Part shown: positions 27,199 to 35,520 of the stretch, one piece after another
Layout: the number at the start of each line of letters is the position of its first letter
Numbering within the stretch: the stretch's first letter is position 1
Origin: an uncultured Flavobacteriales bacterium
GTDB taxonomy: Bacteria > Bacteroidota > Bacteroidia > Flavobacteriales > BACL11
DNA length: 37,610 nt
Reading direction: 5' to 3'
NCBI GenBank assembly: GCA_938073745.1
Contig: CALJFR010000061.1
Span: forward strand, 1 to 37,610
The notes under the pieces: model-generated
Database searches by the model: none
Told to the model about the DNA's origin: nothing
What the model saw: the letters and a program-made list of their open reading frames with translations, nothing else
Position numbers and translations under genes: made by a program

Positions 27199-27396
27199 TT
27201 ATTTTTTAGTTAAGAATGGTAAACCAGTTCTTGAGTTTTCTTTAACATTATATCCATCAGGTTTATCACAAGCAGTATCTCTTGAATCTTTTGAGAAAAA
27301 ATAAATTCTTTGTACTCTTCCTGTAGATTTTAAAGTAACATCTTTACAGTTTAAGTGATATTCTGTTCCTTTTGAATTGTTGTGTGTAAAAGCCAT
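27199..27396 (-). CDS. Small conserved-looking basic protein (65 aa)
   Basis: Encodes 65 residues beginning MAFTHNNSKGTEYHLNCKD and ending SRTGLPFLTKK. The compact pattern of a short beta-type N-terminus, RVQRIYFFSKDSRDTACDKP, then PxGY and TGLPFL resembles small uncharacterised proteins I recall from several bacterial phyla, but I cannot name a family. It has no signal peptide or membrane segment and contains two Cys. Evidence that it is real: a strong terminator 20 bases past the stop, a long non-coding region upstream, and balanced codon use. It is a free-standing gene. No function is proposed. Confidence 0.75.
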   Translation of the reverse strand: MAFTHNNSKGTEYHLNCKDVTLKSTGRVQRIYFFSKDSRDTACDKPDGYNVKENSRTGLPFLTKK

Positions 27397-27460
27397 AATA
27401 TTTGTTTTTATTAATAATTAATTATGGACTAATATAACTAATTGACTTAAATAAACAAAA

Positions 27461-27686
27461 TCTACTAGAGGAGAAATATATATATTGTTAATAAGTTTAA
27501 TTATTATATGAATTTATTGATTTATTGATTTATAATATTATTTTTTAAAATATAAAATAAAAACAATTAAAAATAAAGATAAAACGCTGTAAATCAACAT
27601 TTTAAATTTTCTTAATTAAAAATTATCATTTATTTGTTCTACTAGAGAAAGTTAATAAAAATACTAGGTTAAAAAAGTTAATAAGT
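27461..27686. repeat. Pair of short direct-repeat motifs (TCTACTAGAG and GTTAATAAGT)
   Basis: TCTACTAGAG occurs at 27461-27470 and 27638-27647. GTTAATAAGT occurs at 27487-27496 and 27677-27686, with a partial copy GTTAATAA at 27651. The same two motifs recur in the same order, so this may be a decayed duplication or paired protein-binding sites. The first TCTACTAGAG overlaps a TAnnnTTTG string (27456-27464, minus strand) upstream of the 65-aa gene. Confidence 0.5.
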
Positions 27687-27771
27687 CTAAATAAAACTAT
27701 AAAAATTGATAAAATGAGATTAAATAATTAATTATTATTTAAAAAATTACAATTGAGAGTAGGCGATTTTA

Positions 27772-27779
27772 TATTTTTG
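27772..27779 (+). promoter_or_regulatory. Bacteroidota promoter for DUF4019-like gene (-7 element)
   Basis: TATTTTTG matches TAnnTTTG, with a TTG at 27753-27755 16 bases upstream and the ATG 25 bases downstream. Confidence 0.5.
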
Positions 27780-27804
27780 TGAATGGCTTTTTTACAATTA
27801 TAAA

Positions 27805-28275
27805 ATGAAAAAATTTGTTCTTTTACCCCTTTTATTTCTCTTTGTCTATAATCTTAATGGACAAATATTTAAAGATAAGTATATAAAAGATGCTACAAAA
27901 GTTGCAAATATTTGGTTAAAACAAATCAATAATAATAACTACAGTAAGGCATATAATCAATATTCTGAAAAAGTTAAAGAAAACTCAGACTCGACTTATT
28001 GGCTAAAAGCAATAGATCAATTGATGATTGAATTTGGCATATTTGAAAGCAGAAAAATATCTTCAAGTAAATTTGAAAACACTGTTGAAGGTTTAGGCGA
28101 TGGGTTTTATGTTTTTTTAGAATATGAGAGTATATATAAAAACATTAAGCGATGTGATGAATATATTCTGCTTGGCCAAAACGATAAATTTAAATGGAAA
28201 ATATTAAGATACGATTTTTCTTACGAAAGCAATGAGCTTGATCCTGAAAAAGAATTACCTAATCAAGGTAATTGA
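27805..28275 (+). CDS. Secreted DUF4019-like protein
   Basis: 156-aa protein with signal peptide KKFVLLPLLFLFVYNLNGQ. The mature part, DATKVANIWLKQINNNNYSKAY followed by YWLKAIDQLMIEFG and RKISSSKF, matches the layout of DUF4019 domain proteins (small periplasmic or secreted proteins of unknown function). C-terminal KWKILRYDFSY is a typical closing strand. It has its own promoter and overlaps the convergent giant surface protein gene by 21 bases at the 3' end. Family assignment is from recalled patterns only. Confidence 0.75.
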   Translation: MKKFVLLPLLFLFVYNLNGQIFKDKYIKDATKVANIWLKQINNNNYSKAYNQYSEKVKENSDSTYWLKAIDQLMIEFGIFESRKISSSKFENTVEGLGDGFYVFLEYESIYKNIKRCDEYILLGQNDKFKWKILRYDFSYESNELDPEKELPNQGN

Positions 28276-31200
28276 GCCAAGCAATTTTGTAATTTCTGAA
28301 TCCTTTTTTTCTTTATAATTTATTTCAAAAACATAGGCTCCTAATGGTGCTTTTCTCCCATTTGACATTCTTCCATTCCATGATCCTAATTTATAATAAT
28401 CACCTATAGTATTATTATCACAACTTGAATTCTCTAACATACCATTTGTAAGTAATATTTCGTTGGATTCAAATATTAAAGTTGATGTCCACCTATCATA
28501 GATTTTAATATTAAAATCTGAAAATAATCCCAATGCTTTAATGAAGAAAACATCATTACAATTATCATTATCTGGAGTAAAACTATTTGGAATATAAAAT
28601 TTATTATCAGCTACAACACAAACACTTACGCTAGAAGAATCAACACATCCACCATCATTTATTAAGTATAAGTTGACTTGAAACTGACCTGTATCTGAAT
28701 ATGTATGTGTAGGATTAATGGAATATACATAAGGAATTTTAGTTCCATCACCTAAATCCCAATAACTATCTGAAGAAATTTCATTAAAATTAACAATACT
28801 AAGATCTATTAATTGAATATTCCCATCTAAAATAGATAAACAATCATTAACATTTAAAGAAAAAATTGAAGATAAATTACTGTAACCTTGGATTCTAATG
28901 GTATCATAAATAATACAATTTGTTAGAGTATTTGTTGCTTTTACAGTATAATTTCTATCAACTGTACCGCTTATACTATCACCATAAGAAATAGGGTTTG
29001 TATTCCACTCATACAGTAAATCATTAGAACTAGAAATAATCTTTGCATAGCCAATTTCTCCAAAACATTTTTTTTCAGAGGTTGAGAAATTTAAATTAAA
29101 TGTGTCAAAAACAAAAATCTTTAAAGTATCACTTGTATTGTCTGAACAACCATCTGAAACAGTAAGAATATATTCTGTAGTTTGAATTGGAGAAATCAAA
29201 TGAGAAAAACTATTACTCAAATTATTGTTCCAGTTAAATTCATAATTACCAATACCTCCATTTGAGAAAGCACTTATCGTTAATAATTCACCTGCACAAA
29301 TTGTATCATCTGAAACTGATGTTGTTGTCATTAACTCATCTCTTACAAAGAATACGGTATCTACAGTCGCAATACAATTTCCAGAGCCGTATGTAAAAGA
29401 AATATTATGATATCCAGATCCTGCTATTGAGGGATTAAAAGAAAAATTAACAATACCATTTCCAGACAAAACTCCCCCACTTGGACTAGTACTAACAGCA
29501 TATAAAGAATCTACATAACAATAATTTGTATTAAGACTATTAAATGAAACAACAGGAGGATTGATAATATTTACTTCAAATGAATCAACACATCCATTTT
29601 CAGAAGTATATTCAAGCAAAAGATTTCCTAGAGGAACTAATGATGGATCAAAAAGACCTAAAGTATTATCAATAATTCCAGAACCATTCCATTGCCCACC
29701 AGTAACATTTAAATCCAATATAAAAGGTGGTGAATTTGAGCATATCAAAGTATCTAACAAGATAGGTTTTGGATAAACACTAAAAATAATATCATCATCA
29801 CATGAATTTGCATAATAAGTTACTAAATGGTTTCCACTTCCTGAAACATATGTACTAAAAACTCCTGGAAAATTTGCATTTATAATTCCATTTCCAGCAA
29901 AAACACCATCATATGGTTCTCTGTTAAGAACATTTAAACCTAAAAATAAATCTGAAGAGTTATGACAAAGAAACAAAGTATCTTCAAAAAGCTCAGTATC
30001 AATATTATTAATTTCAATTGTATCAATACATTGATTATTCGAATAAGTTACAAGATCAATTCCTAGGTTATTAGAGGGATCATACAAACCAGTATTTTGA
30101 TTTACAATATTTATTCCATTCCAAATACCACCATTAGGCAAGCCAATTAAATTAAAAGATGATTGGGTTGGACAAATAGTTAGATCATCTCCTGCATCAA
30201 TAGGATCAACAGAAATAGTAACATTATCAGAACAACCTTCAATAGAATATTCAAAAGTGTGACTGCCTGAGGAAATAACATCTGTCAAAACAGTACCATC
30301 ACTAGATATGGAACCGCCTAAAATTGAAACTTTATCAATTGCAATATCTGAGCGAAAATTATGTCCAGTTAATACTCTAAATCTTACTTTTAACTCAGCA
30401 GAAATAAAGTTTGTTAAATCAATGGATTGAGAATACCATTGATTTCCCAAATTTCCGATAATATTCCACACATCAAGCTGCCAAGTAAGACCATTATTAA
30501 TAGAAACATCTACAGATATAATTGAATTTTTATTTCCATTTCCATATTTATGATAATAAAAATTTAAAATTGGATTATTATATTGTGAAATATTAATACA
30601 AGGGCTAATAATAGAAGAATTTTTATATGGATTATTAGAATTTGAAGTTTCAACATATATATATGTATTTAAATCATATGCAGAAGAGGGACCTGTATTG
30701 TTAGAAGGAGTTGCATTTGTATTTGCTACCCAATCAAAATCATTTGCAATATCATTTGTCCAATTTGAGAGTCCTAATTCAAAACTTTCAACATATGGAA
30801 AATCATCAATTGAATTTAAACATGAACTTGGAATTAATGGATTGTTTTCAATAGCAGACCAAGTTCCTCCAGCTGGTGAGGCATATAAAATAGTGTCATT
30901 TGAATTTTGACATAAGGAGAGATTATTTGGCATTGAAATGTTATTTACTACATTTACTAACAAAGTATCTGAACATCCATTAGAAAGCGTATAAACAGCC
31001 TCTATAACTGTACTAAAAGGACCTACATCAATATCACCATTAGCTTGTATATTATTTCCGGACCAATAACCACCAGCTGTAGTTAATGATGAATTTAAAT
31101 TAAAGATTGGAGCATTAATACAAGCAGAGATATCAGGACCTGCACTAATTTCAAGAACTGTAATTTCTAAATTATCAGAACAACCATTAACATCATAATT

Positions 31201-32331
31201 AATAGAATAAATACCTGGAGCTAATACAGTCGGATCAAAAATTGGATTTAAACCATTTACAATACTATTTCCAGACCACCAACCTCCAATTGGAGATGCA
31301 TTTAATGATACTGAAGCATCTGTATTACATATCGAGAAATCTGCTTGAGTTGTTGTTGGAGGAACTACAACTACTGTTACGGTATCAGATTGTGAATTTG
31401 CAGGTCCAAGATCACTAACTGAAACAATATACTGAGTAGTAGTAGTTGGACAAACTTGATGAGGACCAGAATTATTTGGTAAGATTGGAATCCAAGAAAA
31501 ATTATATGATGAAGCATCACCCCCGCTTACTATTGCGTTTAAATCAGTACAATCTCCCAAACAAATAGTATCATCATCAGCAACAATATCAACAATTAAA
31601 GGACAATCTAAAATATCAAAACTTAAAGATGATGATAAGGACCATATACTATCGCAAACATCTTTAAAATAAGATTGAAAAAAAATATTATAAGTACCAC
31701 TTTCATTCAATCCAGGAGTTAGGTTTAATTGAATAATATTTGTTGAGTCATTTAAGCATGCAAGAGGTATTGCATTAACAATTTGATTTAATTGTCCACT
31801 AACAGAAATATTTGCTGTATTTACTGAGTCACAATGTATATTTTTATCTAATATAAGTTCAATAACATTTGTACTACAATTTGGAGTATTAGCTAAACTT
31901 AATTGCGGAGGGTCAGGAACAGATATAATAGTCTCCCAACTTAAATTAAACCCATCGGCAGCAACATTTAAATCTGAAATAAATACAAGTGTTACGCAAC
32001 CATTAGAGGTAATTTGCGGTGGAGTATTCACTCCAGAAAATGGACCTGCTAAAATTGGGGATGTAGTATTAGGACCATCATAAATAAGAAGATAATCATT
32101 TATTGGTTCTGTATTAAAAAAACTAAAATCAATAATAATTGAGGAAGCACCATTGGGACAAATAGTAAATGTAAAGTTTTCATTATGATCATACCAACCT
32201 GCTTGTTGGGAATTAGCCTCACTATCACTTAATGTTCCTTCACAATCATAAACGGTTTGATTAGACATACTATATTGTGCACTTGTAGAAAATGTGAAAA
32301 TTGACAATATTAATATTATTAATACCCTCAT
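28255..32331 (-). CDS. Giant T9SS surface protein: CUB-like, Cys-containing repeats, MAM-like insert, PKD, type B sorting domain
   Basis: Secreted 1358-aa protein, last of a seven-gene operon. Signal peptide VLIILILSIFTFSTSAQ. Residues ~25-132 are CUB-like (YLLIYDGPNTTSPIL). Residues ~325-990 hold about seven repeats of ~80-100 aa with a GGxWSGNxI turn, an FDP segment, and a closing GCSDNLEITV-type strand. A MAM-like domain (~510-675; ESFELGLSNWT, FDWVANTN, IAIDKVSILGG) splits the third repeat. A PKD-like domain (WDLGDGTKI, THTYSDTGQFQV) lies near 1165-1235. The end (FYIPNSFTPDNDNCNDVFF, terminal SITLIR) is a type B T9SS sorting domain. Adhesion or carbohydrate binding is plausible for these modules but unproven. 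Its ATG overlaps the preceding gene by 4 bases. Confidence 0.9.
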   Translation of the reverse strand: MRVLIILILSIFTFSTSAQYSMSNQTVYDCEGTLSDSEANSQQAGWYDHNENFTFTICPNGASSIIIDFSFFNTEPINDYLLIYDGPNTTSPILAGPFSGVNTPPQITSNGCVTLVFISDLNVAADGFNLSWETIISVPDPPQLSLANTPNCSTNVIELILDKNIHCDSVNTANISVSGQLNQIVNAIPLACLNDSTNIIQLNLTPGLNESGTYNIFFQSYFKDVCDSIWSLSSSLSFDILDCPLIVDIVADDDTICLGDCTDLNAIVSGGDASSYNFSWIPILPNNSGPHQVCPTTTTQYIVSVSDLGPANSQSDTVTVVVVPPTTTQADFSICNTDASVSLNASPIGGWWSGNSIVNGLNPIFDPTVLAPGIYSINYDVNGCSDNLEITVLEISAGPDISACINAPIFNLNSSLTTAGGYWSGNNIQANGDIDVGPFSTVIEAVYTLSNGCSDTLLVNVVNNISMPNNLSLCQNSNDTILYASPAGGTWSAIENNPLIPSSCLNSIDDFPYVESFELGLSNWTNDIANDFDWVANTNATPSNNTGPSSAYDLNTYIYVETSNSNNPYKNSSIISPCINISQYNNPILNFYYHKYGNGNKNSIISVDVSINNGLTWQLDVWNIIGNLGNQWYSQSIDLTNFISAELKVRFRVLTGHNFRSDIAIDKVSILGGSISSDGTVLTDVISSGSHTFEYSIEGCSDNVTISVDPIDAGDDLTICPTQSSFNLIGLPNGGIWNGINIVNQNTGLYDPSNNLGIDLVTYSNNQCIDTIEINNIDTELFEDTLFLCHNSSDLFLGLNVLNREPYDGVFAGNGIINANFPGVFSTYVSGSGNHLVTYYANSCDDDIIFSVYPKPILLDTLICSNSPPFILDLNVTGGQWNGSGIIDNTLGLFDPSLVPLGNLLLEYTSENGCVDSFEVNIINPPVVSFNSLNTNYCYVDSLYAVSTSPSGGVLSGNGIVNFSFNPSIAGSGYHNISFTYGSGNCIATVDTVFFVRDELMTTTSVSDDTICAGELLTISAFSNGGIGNYEFNWNNNLSNSFSHLISPIQTTEYILTVSDGCSDNTSDTLKIFVFDTFNLNFSTSEKKCFGEIGYAKIISSSNDLLYEWNTNPISYGDSISGTVDRNYTVKATNTLTNCIIYDTIRIQGYSNLSSIFSLNVNDCLSILDGNIQLIDLSIVNFNEISSDSYWDLGDGTKIPYVYSINPTHTYSDTGQFQVNLYLINDGGCVDSSSVSVCVVADNKFYIPNSFTPDNDNCNDVFFIKALGLFSDFNIKIYDRWTSTLIFESNEILLTNGMLENSSCDNNTIGDYYKLGSWNGRMSNGRKAPLGAYVFEINYKEKKDSEITKLLGSITLIR

Positions 32332-32765
32332 TCTCTATTAACACTAATATTTGGTGTAGTTATTGTATTGCTCCAACTAAGATTTTGATCTTGAATTCTA
32401 ATAGAAAAGTTTACTAATTCAGTATTACCATTTCCAAAAAGAAATGGCGAATCAATTTCAACTAATAATTCTCCAGATACTGATAAATTGTTATTTGGAG
32501 GAGTAATGGGTATTAAATGATAATAATCTGCCTGTGACAATCTACTATCCTTAACTTCTAAAGAAAGATAATCAGGGTCAGAAAAACCTAGATATCCCTC
32601 AGGATGCTCATAGGACAACCTAACATAAATATTTTCTTGAAATTCTATTATGTTTAATGGGAATACTTCTATTAATCCTAAATTAAAATTTACTGGATCA
32701 TCATCTTTAGAGCATGAAGAAAAAAATACAGATACAAAAATTAATAAATAAAAAATAGATCTCAT
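32328..32765 (-). CDS. Small lipoprotein of the surface operon
   Basis: 145-aa lipoprotein; signal SIFYLLIFVSVFFSSCSKDDDP ends in a clear lipobox with an acidic +2/+5 region, as in Bacteroidota surface lipoproteins. The mature part is beta-rich (VFPLNIIEFQENIYVRLSYEH, LLVEIDSPFLFGNG, VNFSIRIQDQNLSWSN) and could be one immunoglobulin-like fold. No family is recognised. It starts one base after the cytochrome-like lipoprotein gene and overlaps the giant protein start by 4 bases, so it is expected to be made with both; it could anchor or chaperone the giant protein, but this is speculation. Confidence 0.8.
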   Translation of the reverse strand: MRSIFYLLIFVSVFFSSCSKDDDPVNFNLGLIEVFPLNIIEFQENIYVRLSYEHPEGYLGFSDPDYLSLEVKDSRLSQADYYHLIPITPPNNNLSVSGELLVEIDSPFLFGNGNTELVNFSIRIQDQNLSWSNTITTPNISVNRE

Positions 32766-32766
32766 G

Positions 32767-33690
32767 TTAAATAATAGTTAAAGAGAAATGTTTTATTAAA
32801 ACAAATGGAGAACCATTATTAGGGATTTCAGTTATTGGGTTAACATTATCTTGAACATATATTTTAAAGTATATAACATCCCCTATACTGTATGAGGTTA
32901 AGTCAAAATTATATTTGTGAAAATAGTCCTCATTGGTTGAATAAAAACCGATTTGAGAAATAGGATTATTCAAAACATTTAAATCGTAAGCAGTGATACT
33001 ATTAAAATTAAACAAGCTAGTAGAAAATTTAATTTTATTATGAGTTAATTGATTTGAAGTTAAAACATCATCACTAACGCTAAACCATAAATCCACTGAA
33101 CTTAAAGTGTTAGGCACTAATACTGAGCCATTTGGACTTCTTGATATTGGAATAGTTGTTTGTCCAGAGTTAAAGACTACCATTCCTCTAGCTAAAGGAA
33201 TATCATTCGGCAAAACAGGATTATTACCAAACATGTCCTTTGCTCCATCATCTATCCAGTCTTTTATATTACTAATATATGTCTCATCGTTATTATCCCA
33301 GTCATCTTCAGATTCAAGCGGCATAATTCCAGAAATTCCATCAATATCAACAATTAGTCTATGATATAACACTGATTTTAATGAATTGCCCGGCTCAACA
33401 CGATAAGAAAATGAGTTATTTAAATCATTTTTAATAACAGGATGATAAACTAAAGAGTTATATGCACTTTCAATAGTTCTAAAGTCGGGTTCAAATGTTC
33501 CATCATGACATCCTGAATTAGCGCATGTAGGATAAAATATATTATTATGTAAAGCAGAGAAAGATGTTGGATCTGTAAAATATAAAGTATCATTTTCTGA
33601 AACAATATTCGAATTAAAATCAAAAGGATTTATTTCCTCTTTACAAGAAAAGAAACAAATTAGTAATAGAATCGGTAATACTAGTTTCAT
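32767..33690 (-). CDS. PSCyt1-like cytochrome lipoprotein with CX4CH motif
   Basis: 307-aa lipoprotein (LPILLLICFFSCKEE lipobox). Residues ~45-155 follow the layout of planctomycete cytochrome c domains (PSCyt1): FYPTCANSGCHDG, then VEPGNSLKSVLYHRL, then GIMPLE with a candidate Met ligand, then ISNIKDWIDDGA. The haem-attachment motif has four residues between the cysteines (CANSGCH) instead of two. Covalent haem binding is therefore likely but not certain. The C-terminal half, with LDLWFSVSDDVLT and YFKIYVQDNV, looks beta-rich. It lies 3 bases after the alkaline-phosphatase-fold gene. A role in electron transfer is an inference. Confidence 0.78.
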   Translation of the reverse strand: MKLVLPILLLICFFSCKEEINPFDFNSNIVSENDTLYFTDPTSFSALHNNIFYPTCANSGCHDGTFEPDFRTIESAYNSLVYHPVIKNDLNNSFSYRVEPGNSLKSVLYHRLIVDIDGISGIMPLESEDDWDNNDETYISNIKDWIDDGAKDMFGNNPVLPNDIPLARGMVVFNSGQTTIPISRSPNGSVLVPNTLSSVDLWFSVSDDVLTSNQLTHNKIKFSTSLFNFNSITAYDLNVLNNPISQIGFYSTNEDYFHKYNFDLTSYSIGDVIYFKIYVQDNVNPITEIPNNGSPFVLIKHFSLTII

Positions 33691-33693
33691 AGA

Positions 33694-35028
33694 TCATATT
33701 AAATCAAAAAGTGATTTACTCGAAGCCACTAAACCAGAATTTACCACATCATCTTTACAACCAAGAATTTCTGCAATTGTAGGAGTTAAATTAACTATAT
33801 CACCAACTTGATTATTCTCATTTCCAATAGATAAATTACTATCAATTCCAGGACCAACAATAGAGGAAAATATTCGCCTACTATTAGCATCAGAATGATC
33901 GTATCCTGAAAATGCATTTCCATCTACAATATTATTAGAATCTAAATTTCTACCATGTTCAGGGATTACCATCATAGTTGTATTATTAGCCATCTGTGGA
34001 ATATTATTTTGTATGTAATCCCATAAATGACCTACACCGTGGTCAGCTCTATGCAAACTTCCTAAATAACTACTAAAATTACTATGACAACTATCTACAC
34101 TAGATAAGTATACTACAGTTAAAGTTGGTTTAAATCTTTGCATAACCTCGCAAGCATATCCAATTGTGCTTAAATCACCATTATCAGAAACTGGAGGATG
34201 AGCAATTGTTCCAGCTTGTGTTTTATCAAACATATCTTTCACAAATTGTTTAATTTGAATTTTCTCTTCCTCAGTATTTCCAATATTTGGTAATGCTTTT
34301 CCTTGAGAATACCATACATTATCTAAAAAATACTTCATTTTATACATTGGATCTAACTCATCTTCAGGATGATATACTTTTGCATTTTTAAGATGTTTTT
34401 CACCATCCACTCCAAAAGTAATTGTAGGAGCTAAAAAATTAGCTCCATAAGATGCTCCATATTCAGCATGAGTACTATAATCCAAAAGAGGAATAGAATT
34501 TCCTATTCCATTTCCAATAAACCAAGTTTTAGTTGCTTTTTCTCCCTGATGACGTCTTAAATATTCAAAAATAGTAGGCATAGTTGGCTTATTTCTTAAT
34601 CCTTGGGTATACATGTAATTACCTGTTAACATTGCATTAACACCAGCATAATGACCAACTGCAGAAGCATTTACTTCTCGAAATGTAGTTCCTTGATTTT
34701 GAATAGTTTGAGAAAGAATTTGAGGTATTGGTGTATCTCCATTAATTATATTATTTGTTCCATAAACAATTTTGTCAGTCGGAGCAGAACCATCAAAAAG
34801 ATTATATAAAATATTACCTTCACTTGGATAGGATTGGCTATCGTCTAAATATCTTTGAAGAATAGATTCTTGTTGTCTCACCCCACCAGCAAAAGCGACT
34901 AACACAACATGATCTGCCATTCTCATACCTGAGGCGGCAAATAATCTTCCAGAAGGTAAAATAAAAGGAATTGATATAGCAGCAGCTGAGGCTAGTGATG
35001 ATTTTTTTATAAATGATCTTCTTTTCAT
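33694..35028 (-). CDS. Alkaline-phosphatase-superfamily protein with Tat signal, DUF1501-like
   Basis: 444-aa exported protein. The N-terminus KRRSFIKKSSLASAAAIS is a twin-arginine signal followed by IPFILPSGRLFAA. The fold marks of the alkaline phosphatase superfamily are visible: DHVVLVAFAGGVRQQES at the start, HYAGVNAMLTGN, a likely metal-site segment SVDSCHSNFSSYL with ADHGVGH, MVIPEHGR, and GYDHSDANSRRIF. Final TPTIAEILG is common in DUF1501 and sulfatase-like proteins. Catalytic activity and substrate are unknown; DUF1501 proteins generally are uncharacterised. It sits centrally in the operon between the DUF1549/DUF1553-like lipoproteins and the cytochrome-like lipoprotein, a grouping reminiscent of planctomycete modules. 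Confidence 0.8.
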   Translation of the reverse strand: MKRRSFIKKSSLASAAAISIPFILPSGRLFAASGMRMADHVVLVAFAGGVRQQESILQRYLDDSQSYPSEGNILYNLFDGSAPTDKIVYGTNNIINGDTPIPQILSQTIQNQGTTFREVNASAVGHYAGVNAMLTGNYMYTQGLRNKPTMPTIFEYLRRHQGEKATKTWFIGNGIGNSIPLLDYSTHAEYGASYGANFLAPTITFGVDGEKHLKNAKVYHPEDELDPMYKMKYFLDNVWYSQGKALPNIGNTEEEKIQIKQFVKDMFDKTQAGTIAHPPVSDNGDLSTIGYACEVMQRFKPTLTVVYLSSVDSCHSNFSSYLGSLHRADHGVGHLWDYIQNNIPQMANNTTMMVIPEHGRNLDSNNIVDGNAFSGYDHSDANSRRIFSSIVGPGIDSNLSIGNENNQVGDIVNLTPTIAEILGCKDDVVNSGLVASSKSLFDLI

Positions 35029-35031
35029 ACT

Positions 35032-35520
35032 TTAATAAAATTGATATTCATTAGACAAAGCAAAAGACATGTAAACCATTTCTGAACTAACATTAGGATT
35101 AGAATTTAAAAAGTTAAGAAAAAATTCTCTTTCAGCTTCAGTTATATCTCTAACAAAGAAACGCCTATATGATTCTTCTAAAAAAACATCTAGATCAGCA
35201 CGCATTAGTGAATCAGAAGGAAGGATTACATCTTGACTATTCATAAAATTACTTAATACAATTTCATGAGCAACCTCTTTATCTCCGATTGATTCAATAC
35301 ATCTAGTAATTTCAACTAACTCATTTGATGACAAAGCTTGTTGGAAGAGATTTGCATAAACAATTGAAATATATTGACCAACTGATTTTAATTTATTCTT
35401 ATTTGCATTATATGAACTTGATTGCAATTGATTGATATCATATACAACATCATCTTTTTGACATGATGAGACAATTAAAATCGTAAAAATAAAAACAAGA
35501 AATCTATTAAAAATGTGCAT
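35032..35520 (-). CDS. Lipoprotein resembling the C-terminal part of DUF1553-type proteins
   Basis: 163-aa lipoprotein from the ATG at 35520 (MHIFNRFLVFIFTILIVSSCQ, a clear lipobox); 35526 is an alternative. The 35583 start adds a hydrophobic stretch encoded inside the preceding gene and would bury the signal. The mature protein is helical, with YRRFFVRDITEAEREFFLNFL and VYMSFALSNEYQF. This resembles the R-x-P-T-x-x-E helix repeat of DUF1549/DUF1553/DUF1800-type proteins. It overlaps the upstream gene by 14 bases and precedes the Tat protein by 3 bases. Family assignment is tentative. Confidence 0.68.
   Translation of the reverse strand: MHIFNRFLVFIFTILIVSSCQKDDVVYDINQLQSSSYNANKNKLKSVGQYISIVYANLFQQALSSNELVEITRCIESIGDKEVAHEIVLSNFMNSQDVILPSDSLMRADLDVFLEESYRRFFVRDITEAEREFFLNFLNSNPNVSSEMVYMSFALSNEYQFY

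Larger units (their letters stand above)
27397..27804. other. Long AT-rich intergenic region with short direct repeats
   Basis: This 408-base stretch is the only gap over 300 bases. It has no credible ORF and no GC-rich segment that would suggest a tRNA or structured RNA. It holds the promoter of the DUF4019-like gene at its right end, presumably the promoter of the 65-aa gene at its left end, and repeated short motifs between them. Confidence 0.7.

Noticed and set aside
27397-27804. A tRNA, tmRNA or riboswitch in the long spacer
   Set aside because: The region is uniformly AT-rich with no stable GC-containing stems or tRNA-like pattern.
29362-31359. Repeats as a CRISPR or DNA-level tandem array
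   Set aside because: The repetition is at the protein-domain level; units are 80-100 residues and the DNA copies are divergent.
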